64,000 nt of DNA from Oscillospiraceae bacterium (GCA_017847835.1 JAGASH010000005.1:1-64000), one strand, 5' to 3'. Positions 54,354 through 63,944 are shown, numbered from the stretch's first letter. Notes: generated from the letters alone by a model not told the origin. A program made the numbers and translations.

Positions 54354-56009
54354 ATGAGAAGTGATTTGATTAAAAAGGGTGTTGAGAAAACACCTCACAG
54401 AGCGGTTCTGAAGTCGCTCGGAGTTATCGACAGCGAGATGAACAAGCCGTTTATCGCGGTTGTGTGCGCGGCAAGCGATTACGTTCCCGGTCATCAGCAC
54501 CTGCACGAAATTTCGCGCTACGTTAAGGACGGTATCAGAAACGCAGGCGGTGTGCCGTTTGAGTTCTTCACAATCGGCGTTTGCGACGGTCTTGCTATGA
54601 ACCACAAGGGAATGAGATACTCTCTTGCTTCGCGTGAGCTTATCGCGGACAGCATTGAGGTAATGCTCACGGCTCACCCTCTCGACGGTGTTGTTTTCAT
54701 TCCGAACTGTGATAAAATCGTTCCCGGAATGGTAATGGCAGCGGCTCGTATGAACCTGCCGTCTATTTTCGTAAGCGGTGGACCTATGCTTCCCGGCTGC
54801 GTTCAGAACAAGAGAGTCGGTTATTCCGAGATTTACGAGGCAATCGGTCAGTATTCCAACGGTGAAATCGGCGACGACGTTATCAAGGATTACGAGGATA
54901 ACGCTTGCCCGTCGTGCGGCTCCTGCTCGGGAATGTACACGGCAAACTCGATGAACTGCCTCAACGAAAGTATCGGTATGTCGCTTCCTTACGGCGGCAC
55001 AGAGCCTGCGGTTACATCTGCCCGCAGACGTATCGCAAAGGAAACAGGCGAGCGCGTTGTTGAGCTTGTAAAGCAGAATATTCGTCCGCTTGATATCCTC
55101 ACCAAGAAAAATATGGAAAATGCGCTTGCTGTTGAAATGGCAATCGGCGCTTCTTCAAACACCGTTTTGCATCTGCTTGCAATCGCTCACGAGGCAAAGG
55201 TTGATATAAGTCTGGACGATATCGACCAGATGAGCAGAAAAACTCCGCAGCTTGCGAAGCTTAATCCCGCGTCCAGCGTTTTCATCACCGATTTGAACGC
55301 TGTCGGCGGTATCCAGACGGTTATCAAGGAGCTTGCCAAGGGCGGTCATATTCACGAGGACGTGCTCACGGTAAGCGGCACTCAGGGCGACAGAATTAAG
55401 GCTGCGCGCGAGGCTGACGGTGAGATTATACATAAGCTCGACAACCCGTTCAGACAGGACGGCGGTATCGCAATTCTTTCGGGCAATCTCGCAGTAAACG
55501 GCTCGGTTGTAAAGCAGGGTGCGGTTAAGCCCGAGATGATGGACTTCACGGGTACCGCAAGAGTTTTCGACGGCGAACAGCCTGCGTGTGACGCAATTCT
55601 CGGCGGTCAGATTAAGGCGGGCGATGTAGTTGTAATTCGCTATGAAGGACCGAAGGGCGGCCCCGGAATGCCCGAAATGCTCGCTCCTACGGCGGCTATT
55701 GTCGGCAAGGGACTTGACGGAAATGTTGCGCTTATCACGGACGGTCGCTTCAGCGGAGCTTCTCGCGGCGCGGCAATCGGTCACGTTTCACCCGAGGCAG
55801 CCGAGGGCGGTCTTATCGCGTTTGTTGAGGACGGCGACAAAATCCACATTGATATCCCGAACCGCTCGCTCACGCTGCTTGTTGACGACGCGGTTCTTGA
55901 GGAGCGCAAGAAGAAAGGAATTCTTCCTCCGAAGGAGCTTGACGGTTATCTCAAGCGCTATGCGAAAATGGTTACTTCTTCCAATACGGGAGCGGTTTTC
56001 GAGGATTAA
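54354..56009 (+). CDS. ilvD: Dihydroxy-acid dehydratase
   Basis: The 551-residue length and motifs fit Ilv[13 protein letters not shown], the cluster-binding Cys motif [19 protein letters not shown] and [13 protein letters not shown]. It makes the 2-keto acids of valine and isoleucine and needs an iron-sulfur cluster. It follows glucokinase by about 40 bases, with an AGAAAGGAC ribosome site. No other ilv gene is near. Confidence 0.96.
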   Translation: MRSDLIKKGVEKTPHRAVLKSLGVIDSEMNKPFIAVVCAASDYVPGHQHLHEISRYVKDGIRNAGGVPFEFFTIGVCDGLAMNHKGMRYSLASRELIADSIEVMLTAHPLDGVVFIPNCDKIVPGMVMAAARMNLPSIFVSGGPMLPGCVQNKRVGYSEIYEAIGQYSNGEIGDDVIKDYEDNACPSCGSCSGMYTANSMNCLNESIGMSLPYGGTEPAVTSARRRIAKETGERVVELVKQNIRPLDILTKKNMENALAVEMAIGASSNTVLHLLAIAHEAKVDISLDDIDQMSRKTPQLAKLNPASSVFITDLNAVGGIQTVIKELAKGGHIHEDVLTVSGTQGDRIKAAREADGEIIHKLDNPFRQDGGIAILSGNLAVNGSVVKQGAVKPEMMDFTGTARVFDGEQPACDAILGGQIKAGDVVVIRYEGPKGGPGMPEMLAPTAAIVGKGLDGNVALITDGRFSGASRGAAIGHVSPEAAEGGLIAFVEDGDKIHIDIPNRSLTLLVDDAVLEERKKKGILPPKELDGYLKRYAKMVTSSNTGAVFED

Positions 56010-56020
56010 TCACATAAAAC

Positions 56021-56049
56021 AATGCCGGCTGCGAAAAACAGTCGGCGTT
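56021..56049 (+). terminator. Terminator after ilvD
   Basis: AATGCCGGCTG pairs with CAGTCGGCGTT (two G-U pairs) around a short loop, followed by ATTTTTATG. Confidence 0.75.
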
Positions 56050-56077
56050 ATTTTTATGCAGTTTATGTAGCGGAAAA

Positions 56078-56653
56078 TCAAAGTTCCTTGATGATTTCGC
56101 CCATAAGATTCGGAGTTGCGCTGATAGCGTTTGCTTCATCGGTGTCGATGTGCATAGCGTCAGCGAACTTGTCGCTTACTCTTACAACAACATCGCCGAG
56201 AATAGCAGCTCTGCCGTTGGTGTTGCACTTAACCCAAACAACGTCCTTGTTCTGAACGCCAAGCTTTTCAGCGGTCTCGGGAGTGAGGTGAATGTGGCGC
56301 TTTGCAACGATAACGCCTTCCTTGATTGTAACCTCGCCTGCGGGACCTCTGAGGGTGCAGCCGGGAGTGCCTGCGGTATCGCCGCTCTCACGGATAACGA
56401 TGTCAACACCGATAGAGCGAGCGTCTGTTGCCGAAAGCTCAACCTGGTCAGCGGGACGGCACGGACCGAGAATAGAAACGTTTGCAAGCTCCTTCTTGGG
56501 GCCTACAACGGTAACTCTCTGCTCGCTTGCATACTGTCCGGGCTGGGACAAATCCTTCTTCTTGGTGAGCTCAGCGCCCTTGCCGAAAAGGATTTCGAGC
56601 GTTTCCTGTGTAACGTGAATGTGTCTTGCTGATGTTTCAATAAGAATTTCCAT
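56078..56653 (-). CDS. pduL: Phosphate propanoyl/acetyltransferase PduL
   Basis: The 191-residue protein has the two PduL zinc-binding segments (ARHIHVTQE with His11 and His13; KRHIHLTPETAEKLG), plus LGPCRPADQVELSATDAR and RGPAGEVTI. It swaps CoA and phosphate on acetyl or propionyl groups. No microcompartment targeting peptide or shell gene is near, so it is probably the housekeeping phosphotransacetylase of a fermenter. Confidence 0.92.
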   Translation of the reverse strand: MEILIETSARHIHVTQETLEILFGKGAELTKKKDLSQPGQYASEQRVTVVGPKKELANVSILGPCRPADQVELSATDARSIGVDIVIRESGDTAGTPGCTLRGPAGEVTIKEGVIVAKRHIHLTPETAEKLGVQNKDVVWVKCNTNGRAAILGDVVVRVSDKFADAMHIDTDEANAISATPNLMGEIIKEL

Positions 56654-56724
56654 AAAGAAATACCTCCAAAAAATATTTTACCTTATAATTATACAACTTT
56701 TCTCAAAAAAAATCAAGTAACCTA

Positions 56725-56753
56725 TTGCAATTTTCTCAGAAATATGTTATAAT
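56725..56753 (+). promoter_or_regulatory. Promoter of the zinc operon
   Basis: TTGCAA, 17 bases, TATAAT; start near 56,760. Confidence 0.75.
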
Positions 56754-56766
56754 TTGAAATTGAGAG

Positions 56767-56781
56767 TGAAAATCATTTTCA
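56767..56781 (+). promoter_or_regulatory. Fur/Zur-type operator
   Basis: TGAAAATCATTTTCA is a perfect 7-1-7 palindrome of the Fur-family box type, just after the predicted transcription start, so a bound regulator would block the operon. Confidence 0.75.
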
Positions 56782-56804
56782 AATTGAAGGGAAATCGGTT
56801 CAAA

Positions 56805-57212
56805 ATGGACAGGAACAACTACAACACAAAGCAGCGCGATGAAATCGTGGAGTTTTTCTCACGGCACCGCGGGAAATGCTTTTCTGCAAAAGATATAATC
56901 AGAAGCGGTGAAATCAAGTCGGGAGAAGCGACGGTTTACAGAACGCTCTCAAAACTTGCCGAAAACGGTATCTTGAAGCGTTATACGGACGGTTCTGCGG
57001 GCGCTTGCTATCAGCTCGCGGAAAGCTCGGAGTGCGACAAGCATTTTCATCTGAAATGCGAAAAATGCGGAAAGCTGATACACGTTGACTGCGGATTTAT
57101 GGCTGAAATAAAACAGCACATCGAGTCCGACCACGATTTTTTCGTTGACCTCGGAAAAACTGTATTTTACGGTTTGTGCGGTGAGTGTTCAAAAGGAGAA
57201 GTAAATGTTTAA
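56805..57212 (+). CDS. zur: Fur-family regulator, probably zinc-responsive (Zur)
   Basis: The 135-residue protein starts at the ATG at 56,805; an upstream in-frame TTG overlaps the promoter. It has a winged helix (RDEIVEFFSRHRGKCFSAKDII, in part, then GEATVYRTLSKLAENG), the His-rich hinge HFHLKCEKCGK and a CGEC zinc site at the end. The next gene overlaps it by 8 bases and encodes the zinc-uptake lipoprotein, which supports Zur over Fur or PerR. Confidence 0.85.
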   Translation: MDRNNYNTKQRDEIVEFFSRHRGKCFSAKDIIRSGEIKSGEATVYRTLSKLAENGILKRYTDGSAGACYQLAESSECDKHFHLKCEKCGKLIHVDCGFMAEIKQHIESDHDFFVDLGKTVFYGLCGECSKGEVNV

Positions 57213-58152
57213 GAAAATTTGTGCGGCGCTGCTGGCTTTTGGCACGATAATGCTCTGCGGCTGTCAAAATCAGAGTAAAACCGAAAATCCGAGCGGAAAG
57301 CTGAAAATTGTCACGACGATTTTTCCCGCGTATGATTTTGCGAAAAACGTTTTCGGAGATACAGCCGAGGTTACTATGCTGCTGAAACCGGGAATGGAGA
57401 GTCATTCTTTTGACCCGTCGGCAAAGGACGTTGTGAAAATCGACGAGTGCGATTTGTTTATCTATAACGGCGGAGAGTCGGACGAGTGGGTTGAAAATAT
57501 CCTCAAATCAACCGAAAATGTGAAATCTCTGAAAATGGTTGACGCGGTTGAGGTTCTCGGAGAGGAGCACACCGACGGTATGACTGCCGAGGAGCACGAC
57601 GAACACGAGCACGACGAAGAAGAGTACGACGAGCACGTATGGACATCTCCGAAAAACGCAGCTTTGATTACCGCGAGTATTCGCGATAAGGCAAAGGAGA
57701 TTTCACCCGAAAATTCCTCGGTTTACGAGAAAAACGCCGAGAATTACATTGCAAAAATTGAAGACCTTGACAAACGTTTTGCCGAACTTTTGGCAGGTGA
57801 GAAGCGGTATTTTGTGTTCGGGGACAGGTTCCCGCTGCTGTACTTTTTCAAGGAATACGGGCTGAACTATTATGCGGCATTTCCCGGCTGCGCGTCCGAA
57901 ACAGAGCCTTCTGCGCAGACAATTTCGTTTTTGTCGAAGAAATTGAAGGAAACGGACGCAGTAAAAACGGTATTTTACATTGAGCTGTCTAATCACAAGC
58001 TCGCGGACAATCTCGCTTCGGAAAGCAATCTCCCGACAGCGGAATTTCACACCTGCCACAACATAACTTCAAGCGATTTTGAGGCGGGAGAAACCTACAT
58101 TTCGCTTATGGAGCGGAATTATCAGACGCTCAAAACCGCGCTCGGAAAATAA
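57205..58152 (+). CDS. znuA: Zinc ABC transporter substrate-binding lipoprotein
   Basis: The 315-residue protein has a lipobox (MLCGC, Cys near residue 22), a metal-binding cluster-9 fold and a His/Glu/Asp-rich loop (about 120-145) that is typical of zinc-binding ZnuA/AdcA. Conserved ligands appear in GMESHSFDPSAKD and EYDEHVWTSPKNA. It is the first uptake gene of a znuA-znuC-znuB set under Zur. Confidence 0.92.
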   Translation: MFKKICAALLAFGTIMLCGCQNQSKTENPSGKLKIVTTIFPAYDFAKNVFGDTAEVTMLLKPGMESHSFDPSAKDVVKIDECDLFIYNGGESDEWVENILKSTENVKSLKMVDAVEVLGEEHTDGMTAEEHDEHEHDEEEYDEHVWTSPKNAALITASIRDKAKEISPENSSVYEKNAENYIAKIEDLDKRFAELLAGEKRYFVFGDRFPLLYFFKEYGLNYYAAFPGCASETEPSAQTISFLSKKLKETDAVKTVFYIELSNHKLADNLASESNLPTAEFHTCHNITSSDFEAGETYISLMERNYQTLKTALGK

Positions 58153-58167
58153 TCGGAGGTGTTTTTT

Positions 58168-58875
58168 ACGGCACTTATTAAAATAGAAAATCTCACGCTG
58201 TCGTACGAAAATATGACGGTTATCGAGAATATGAGCTTCGAGGTCGCGGACGGCGATTATCTTTGCATTGTCGGCGAAAACGGCTCGGGCAAAAGCACTC
58301 TTGTAAAGGCACTGTTGTCATTGAAAAAGCCCGATAAAGGCACGATTGATTTCGGCGAGGGCTTGAAAAAGAACGAAATCGGTTATCTTCCGCAGCAGAC
58401 TATGGCGCAAAAGGATTTTCCCGCAAGCGTTTATGAGGTTGTGATGTCGGGCTGCCTTAATTCGCGCGGTATTCGTCCGTTTTATTCGGCAAAGGAACGC
58501 AAAAAGGCTCTTGAAACAATGGAGCTTCTCGGGATAACCGATTTGAAAAAGCGCAGTTATCGCGACCTTTCGGGCGGTCAGCAGCAAAGAGTGCTGCTCA
58601 GCCGTGCTCTTTGCGCAACGAAAAAGCTGATTTTGCTTGACGAGCCCGTCGCGGGACTTGACCCGATTGTAACTGCGGAATTGTACGAATTAATCGAAAA
58701 AATCAACAAAAGCGGCGTAACTGTCATTATGGTAACGCACGACTTATCGGCAGCGATAAATTGCTCAAAGCATATCCTTTGTATGACCGAAGCAGACTGG
58801 TTTTTCGGTAGCAGGGAAGAGTTTCTGAAGAGTAAATTCGCGGACTTTATGAGGGGAAGTGAAACGGGTGATTGA
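58168..58875 (+). CDS. znuC: Zinc ABC transporter ATPase; start codon appears to be ACG
   Basis: The protein has Walker A GENGSGKST, signature LSGGQQQR, Walker B LILLDEPVAGLD and HDL. The ribosome site GGAGG (58155-58159) leads to ACG-GCA-CTT-ATT-AAA where an ATG is expected. An in-frame GTG (58159) overlaps the ribosome site and is too close. The phosphorylase leader at 49,180 is nearly identical (GGAGGTGTTTTTT) and has ATG at this very place. Start by ACG, or by ATT two codons on, would be weak; a sequencing error is possible. Confidence 0.85.
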   Translation, partial: TALIKIENLTLSYENMTVIENMSFEVADGDYLCIVGENGSGKSTLVKALLSLKKPDKGTIDFGEGLKKNEIGYLPQQTMAQKDFPASVYEVVMSGCLNSRGIRPFYSAKERKKALETMELLGITDLKKRSYRDLSGGQQQRVLLSRALCATKKLILLDEPVAGLDPIVTAELYELIEKINKSGVTVIMVTHDLSAAINCSKHILCMTEADWFFGSREEFLKSKFADFMRGSETGD

Positions 58876-59689
58876 GGTTTTCTCTGAAATTTTTTCCTCG
58901 CCGATATTGGTAAGAGCGTTGATTGTGGGAGTTCTGGTTTCGCTTTGCGCTGCGCTTCTCGGAGTAAGCCTCGTACTGAAGCGTTTTTCTATGATAGGCG
59001 ACGGACTTTCACACGTCGGCTTCGGCGCGCTTGCAATTGCCGCGGTGATGAATTTAGCGCCGATGGCTGTTGCAATTCCTGTGGTACTGATTGCTGCATT
59101 TTTGCTTTTGCGATTGTCAAATAACGGCAAAATCAAAGGCGACGCAGCGATTGCAATGATTTCGACAGGCGCGCTCGGAATTGGAGTTATGGCTGTTTCG
59201 ATGTCAAAAGGAATGAACATCGACCTCAACAGCTACCTTTTCGGCAGCATAATGTCGGTAAGCCCCGAGGACGTTGTGATAAGCGTAATTCTTGCGGTAA
59301 TCGTACTGTTTATGTTCGTGTTTTTCTACACGAAAATCTTCGCGATAACCTTTGACGAGAGTTTTGCAAAAGCAACGGGAACAGCTGCAAATATATACAA
59401 TATGCTGATTGCTCTGCTCACTGCGATGACGATTGTTATCGGAATGCGTCTTATGGGAAGTATGCTGATTTCCAGCCTGATTATTTTCCCGGCACTTAGC
59501 TCAATGCGTGTTTTCAAGAGCTTCAAATCCGTGACGATTTGCTCGGGAATTATCTCAATTGTGACTTTCCTTGCGGGAATGGTGATTTCGTATGTTGCGG
59601 AAACTCCCTGCGGAGCAAGCATTGTTTGCGTGAACACGCTTTCTTTTCTGGTGTTTTATATCGTCGGCAAAATCAGAAAAACCGCATAA
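58868..59689 (+). CDS. znuB: Zinc ABC transporter permease
   Basis: The 273-residue protein has about eight membrane helices and ABC-3 family motifs (LKRFSMIGDGLSHVGFGALA, GLRMMGSMLISSLIIFPAL-type). It starts at GTG, overlapping znuC by 8 bases; a GTG three codons earlier is too close to the ribosome site. It completes the zinc importer. Confidence 0.9.
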   Translation: MIEVFSEIFSSPILVRALIVGVLVSLCAALLGVSLVLKRFSMIGDGLSHVGFGALAIAAVMNLAPMAVAIPVVLIAAFLLLRLSNNGKIKGDAAIAMISTGALGIGVMAVSMSKGMNIDLNSYLFGSIMSVSPEDVVISVILAVIVLFMFVFFYTKIFAITFDESFAKATGTAANIYNMLIALLTAMTIVIGMRLMGSMLISSLIIFPALSSMRVFKSFKSVTICSGIISIVTFLAGMVISYVAETPCGASIVCVNTLSFLVFYIVGKIRKTA

Positions 59690-59721
59690 AAAAAGCTCCG
59701 AGTTAAATCGGAGCCTTTTTG
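59690..59721. terminator. Bidirectional terminator
   Basis: GCTCCGA and TCGGAGC pair around a 6-base loop, with T-runs in both directions. It separates znuB and the convergent SCP2-like gene. Confidence 0.85.
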
Positions 59722-59734
59722 TTATTCAATTAAA

Positions 59735-60304
59735 TCAGAAAATGCTTCCAAGAGCGAGAGCAGCGGGAATATTACCGTTTGCGTTGAGAGCACCCGAAGC
59801 GATTGCATTTGCGAGGGTGAGTTTTCCGTTCAGGAACTGAAGCATATTGTCGTAGCTGATATATGCCTCAAAAGAAGCAGCATTGTACTCAAAAGGCGAA
59901 ATAGTGAGAGCGCCGTCTTTGATTTCGATATAGAGGTGACGGTCGGTTTCATCAGCCCAGCCCCAAACCTTTACATCAACTGCAACATTAGCCTTTACAG
60001 CGGCAGCCTTTTTCTTGTCAACCAGCTTTTCAAGCTTTTTGCACATTTCATCAATGCCGACAACCTTTGCCTTTTTAACAGCAGGCTTTGCTGCCTTAAC
60101 AGCCTTTGCGGGAGCTTTCTTTGCAGCGGTTTTCTTAGCAGCGGGTTTTGCAGCCGTTTTCTTTGCGGCGGGCTTTGCTGCTTTAACAGCCGGAGCCTTT
60201 ACTGTCTTTTCAGCAGCAGGCACAGCAGCCTTTACAGTCTTTTCAGCGGCAGGTTTTTTTGCTGCTGTTTTCTTTTCGGCAGCTTTTGCAGTTCCTTTAG
60301 TCAT
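59735..60304 (-). CDS. Lys/Ala/Pro-rich histone H1-like tail fused to SCP2-like domain
   Basis: The 189-residue protein has an N-terminal ~78-residue tail built of repeated KPAAKKTAAK-type units, very basic and like bacterial histone H1-like proteins. A compact C-terminal domain (about 82-189) of SCP2-like type follows: a helix with MCKKLEKLVDKKK, strands (VDVKVWGWADETDRHLYIEI, in outline), then MLQFLNGKLTLANAIASGAL. It probably binds DNA or RNA by its tail and a lipid or acyl ligand by its domain. No signal peptide. Not a recognised family as a whole. Confidence 0.75.
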   Translation of the reverse strand: MTKGTAKAAEKKTAAKKPAAEKTVKAAVPAAEKTVKAPAVKAAKPAAKKTAAKPAAKKTAAKKAPAKAVKAAKPAVKKAKVVGIDEMCKKLEKLVDKKKAAAVKANVAVDVKVWGWADETDRHLYIEIKDGALTISPFEYNAASFEAYISYDNMLQFLNGKLTLANAIASGALNANGNIPAALALGSIF

Positions 60305-60434
60305 AACAAAATTCCTTTCTCAATTTCTCCCGTTTTCACGGCAGTTAAGTTTATAAATTAATAATAACATATATTTCAAAATTTTTCAACTGTTTTTTCA
60401 ACATTTTTTTGAAAAATGTAACAATTTTTTAAAA

Positions 60435-60465
60435 AAAGAAAAAGCGCTCCGAAAAAACGAAGCGC
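60435..60465 (-). terminator. Terminator after argF
   Basis: On the minus strand GCGCTTCG and CGGAGCGC pair (one mismatch) around a T6 loop, followed by TTTTTC and more T's. Confidence 0.75.
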
Positions 60466-60477
60466 GATTTTCTTAAA

Positions 60478-61389
60478 TTACTTTTCGGGAGCCATCAGGC
60501 GAACCATAACTGCCTTCTGAGCGTGCAGACGGTTTTCAGCCTCGTCGAAAATTTCTTTTGCGTGCTGCTCGAAAACCTTTGCAGTGATTTCTTCTTCACG
60601 GTGAGCAGGGAGGCAGTGCATAACGATTGCGTCTGACTTTGCGGAAGCCATTACCTCGTCGTTAATCTGATATCCCTTGAATGCAAGCTTGCGCTGCTCT
60701 GCTTCGCCTTCCTGTCCCATAGAAGCCCAGACGTCCGTGTACAGAACATCAGCGTTTGCGGCAGCTTCAACAGGATTGTTTACCAGCTTGAAATTCGCGT
60801 AATCCTTTGTGAAATCTAAAATCTGCTTGTCGGGATAATAACCCTCGGGACAAGCCAGCGTTACGTTCATTCCAACTTTCAGACAGCCGACGGTGAGCGA
60901 GTTTGCCATATTGTTTCCGTCGCCGATATAGCAGAAATTCAGACCTTCGAACTTGTTTTTGTACTCACGGATTGTCTGCAAATCAGCGAGAACCTGACAC
61001 GGATGACAGAAATCGGTAAGACCGTTGATAACGGGAATTGTGCCGAATTCTGCGAGATTTTCAACCTCAGCCTGCTCAAATGTGCGTATCATAATACCGT
61101 TGAGGTAACGCGAGAGTACGCGTGCGGTATCCTGAACGGGTTCACCGCGGCCTATCTGCAGCTCCTTTGACGACAGGAAGAGCGCGTTTCCGCCAAGCTG
61201 GTACATACCCGTTTCAAACGAAACGCGAGTACGCGTGGACGCTTTCTGGAAAATCATTCCGAGCGTCATACCTTTCAGAATGTTGTGGGGGATACCGTGT
61301 TTTTGCTCGTATTTGAGCTGGTCCGCGAGGTTCAGAATGTCGATGATTTCCTCGGTGCTCAAATCAAGCAGCTTCAGTAAATGTTTCAT
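60478..61389 (-). CDS. argF: Ornithine carbamoyltransferase
   Basis: The 303-residue enzyme has the carbamoyl-phosphate motif STRTR (51-55), HPCQ, and the ornithine motif HCLPAHR. It makes citrulline. It ends the leftward arg cluster, behind a small membrane protein and argD. Confidence 0.96.
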   Translation of the reverse strand: MKHLLKLLDLSTEEIIDILNLADQLKYEQKHGIPHNILKGMTLGMIFQKASTRTRVSFETGMYQLGGNALFLSSKELQIGRGEPVQDTARVLSRYLNGIMIRTFEQAEVENLAEFGTIPVINGLTDFCHPCQVLADLQTIREYKNKFEGLNFCYIGDGNNMANSLTVGCLKVGMNVTLACPEGYYPDKQILDFTKDYANFKLVNNPVEAAANADVLYTDVWASMGQEGEAEQRKLAFKGYQINDEVMASAKSDAIVMHCLPAHREEEITAKVFEQHAKEIFDEAENRLHAQKAVMVRLMAPEK

Positions 61390-61473
61390 AGCAAATTTTC
61401 CTTTCAGATATTGTTTTCTTCAATAATAATGAAATAATTTAAATAGGGTTTCATTTTTCGTGAGAGTTTTATC

Positions 61474-61875
61474 TCACGCTTTCGTTGTCTGGAGAATAAA
61501 AAACGTGTAAACAGCAGGGAAGAGAAGCACCAGAATATCGCCGATATTAAATCCGTGTCCAAAGCTGAAAAACAGCGAAACCAGTGCGAGAAGCGTTACG
61601 CATACTCCTGAAATAAACGCGGGCTTGCGAGCCTTTTCCTTGTTCAAAATTGTGAGCGCAACGCCGAACCAGCCCATTGCCGCAAATGCAAGCGCGGTTA
61701 CGATAAGTCCGATAAGATTGCCGATAAATCCGAGCATATCACCGCTTCTGATTGTCGAGAAAATCGCAAATCTTATGAAATAACCCTTGCCGAAAAGCAC
61801 CTGAAAATTCAGAATAATCGTCATTACCGCGATAAGAAGGCTTATCACCGAGATAATCTGCGTAATACGTTTCAT
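61474..61875 (-). CDS. Four-helix membrane protein in the arg cluster
   Basis: The 133-residue product has about four membrane helices and almost no soluble part. It lies 11 bases after argD and 84 bases before argF. A role in transport or a chance insertion into the cluster cannot be told apart. Family not recognised. Confidence 0.7.
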   Translation of the reverse strand: MKRITQIISVISLLIAVMTIILNFQVLFGKGYFIRFAIFSTIRSGDMLGFIGNLIGLIVTALAFAAMGWFGVALTILNKEKARKPAFISGVCVTLLALVSLFFSFGHGFNIGDILVLLFPAVYTFFILQTTKA

Positions 61876-61886
61876 TTCTGCTCCTT

Positions 61887-63053
61887 TCAGCTTTCAAGCA
61901 AACCGATAAGAATATCAAGTCCCCTGTCAAGCTCATCGTAGGTTATCGTAAGCGGCGGAAGAAGTCTGACTTTCGTTTTAGCCGTCAGCACCAGCAAACC
62001 GTTTTCAAGGCAAGCCTTTGCGATATCGGCAGCTTTTTTCGTTTTCAGTTCAATGCCTATCATAAGTCCTATTCCCGAAACCGACTGCACTTCGCTGCAA
62101 TTTGCGAGCTTTTCGCGGATATACTCGCTCTTTTTTACAGCCTCGTCAAGAAATCCCTCGGAGTTTACCTTGTTCAAAACGGCAAGTCCGCCTGCGCAAG
62201 CAAGGGGATTTCCGCCGAAGGTTGAGCCGTGAGTGCCGGGAGTGAGTACATTCGCGCACTTTTCACCCGACAGACAAACTCCGATAGGAACACCGCCCGC
62301 AAGACCTTTTGCAAGCGTTGTCAAATCAGCCCTGTGACCGAAATGTTCACCGCAAAGGAATTTTCCTGTTCTGCCAACGCCTGTCTGAACCTCGTCGGCA
62401 ATCGTCAAAACGTCCTTTTCAGCGCAGAGCTTGAAAATCTCGTCCACGAATGCTTTATCAAGAGCGCAGACGCCGCCCTCGCCCTGAATGTACTCGAACA
62501 TAACCGCGCAAACGGTATCGTCGAGCTTCTCGCGCAAATCCGCGATATTGTTAGCTTCAACGTTTACAAATCCCTCAACAAACGGGAAAAAGTAGTTGTG
62601 GAAAACGTCCTGACCTGTCGCGGAAAGCGTGCAAATCGTTCTTCCGTGGAAGGAATTTTTGAGGGTGATTATGTTGTGACGACCTTTTCCGTACTTGTCG
62701 AAGCTGTATTTTCTCGCAATTTTAATCGCACATTCGTTTGCTTCAGCACCCGAGTTTCCGAAAAACATATCGGTATAACCCGTGGTTTCACAGAGCGCTT
62801 TCGCAAAATCCGCCTGAACCTTTGTGTAGTAGTAATTCGATGTGTGCTGAATTTTTCTCGCCTGATTACAAACCGCTTCAACCCATTCGTCGTTGCAGTA
62901 GCCGAGAGAATTTACTCCTATACCCGAGCCAAAATCGATATATTCTTTTCCGTTTTCGTCAACGGAAACCTCCTGCTCACCGCTTTCCATAACCAAATCA
63001 TAGCGGCCGTAGGAGTGCATTATGTATTTGTTGAATTGCTCAATAGTTCCCAA
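61887..63053 (-). CDS. argD: Acetylornithine aminotransferase
   Basis: The 388-residue class III PLP enzyme has the Schiff-base Lys in TTLAKGLAGG, the GGNPLACA motif, and the SGAEANECAIKIARKY helix. It converts N-acetylglutamate semialdehyde to N-acetylornithine. It follows argB by 12 bases. Confidence 0.95.
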   Translation of the reverse strand: MGTIEQFNKYIMHSYGRYDLVMESGEQEVSVDENGKEYIDFGSGIGVNSLGYCNDEWVEAVCNQARKIQHTSNYYYTKVQADFAKALCETTGYTDMFFGNSGAEANECAIKIARKYSFDKYGKGRHNIITLKNSFHGRTICTLSATGQDVFHNYFFPFVEGFVNVEANNIADLREKLDDTVCAVMFEYIQGEGGVCALDKAFVDEIFKLCAEKDVLTIADEVQTGVGRTGKFLCGEHFGHRADLTTLAKGLAGGVPIGVCLSGEKCANVLTPGTHGSTFGGNPLACAGGLAVLNKVNSEGFLDEAVKKSEYIREKLANCSEVQSVSGIGLMIGIELKTKKAADIAKACLENGLLVLTAKTKVRLLPPLTITYDELDRGLDILIGLLES

Positions 63054-63065
63054 AAAATCACCTTC

Positions 63066-63920
63066 TTATGCTATAATCATTGTACCTGCACCGAGGTCTG
63101 TAAGCAGTTCAATCAGAATTGAGTGGGGAATACGTCCGTCGATGATATTTGCCTGCTTAACACCGCGTCTTACCGCTTCAACGCAGCAGTCGATTTTCGG
63201 TATCATACCGCCCGAAATAATGCCCTGTTTTTTGAGATACGGCACTTCGCTAACGCCGACTGTTCTGATAAGCGTATTTTCGTCGTCCTTGTCTTCAAGC
63301 AGACCTTTGATATCGGTGAGGAGAATAAGGCTTGGAGCTTTCATTTCCGCGGCAATTCTCGCAGCAGCGGTATCTGCGTTTATATTGTAAACGGTTCCGT
63401 CCTCGCCGCGACCGATTGTCGAGATAACGGGAATGTAACCGTTATCCAGCGCCGTCTGAATAATCTCGGGATTAACCGAAGTAATCTCGCCGACATAGCC
63501 GAGCTCGGGATTTAAGCACTTTGCTTCAATCATATTCCCGTCAAGACCGCAAAGTCCGATTGCCTTTCCGTCGTGGCTTTCAAGCATTGAAACAAGGTCT
63601 TTGTTGACCTTGCCCGCGAGCACCATCTGAACGATATCTATAGTTTCCTCATCGGTATAGCGCAGACCGTTCACGAACTTGCTTTCCTTGCCGATTTTGC
63701 CGAGCATCGTGTTGATTTCGGGACCGCCGCCGTGAACGAGAACAACCTTAATTCCCACAATCGACAGCATAACCACATCGCGCATAACCGCCTGCTTCAG
63801 ACGCTCGTTTGTCATAGCGTTTCCACCGTACTTGATAACAACAACCTTGCCGTTGTATTTCTGAAGATAGGGCAGAGCCTCTATCATTATATTTGCCCGA
63901 ATATCGTAATCAATTTCCAT
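63066..63920 (-). CDS. argB: Acetylglutamate kinase
   Basis: The 284-residue amino-acid kinase has KYGGNAM, VLVHGGGPEIN and the Arg-sensing type sequence of inhibited kinases. It phosphorylates N-acetylglutamate. It starts with an AAGGGG ribosome site 24 bases after the argJ stop. Confidence 0.95.
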   Translation of the reverse strand: MEIDYDIRANIMIEALPYLQKYNGKVVVIKYGGNAMTNERLKQAVMRDVVMLSIVGIKVVLVHGGGPEINTMLGKIGKESKFVNGLRYTDEETIDIVQMVLAGKVNKDLVSMLESHDGKAIGLCGLDGNMIEAKCLNPELGYVGEITSVNPEIIQTALDNGYIPVISTIGRGEDGTVYNINADTAAARIAAEMKAPSLILLTDIKGLLEDKDDENTLIRTVGVSEVPYLKKQGIISGGMIPKIDCCVEAVRRGVKQANIIDGRIPHSILIELLTDLGAGTMIIA

Positions 63921-63944
63921 ATTTACCCCTTATTATCACAAAAA

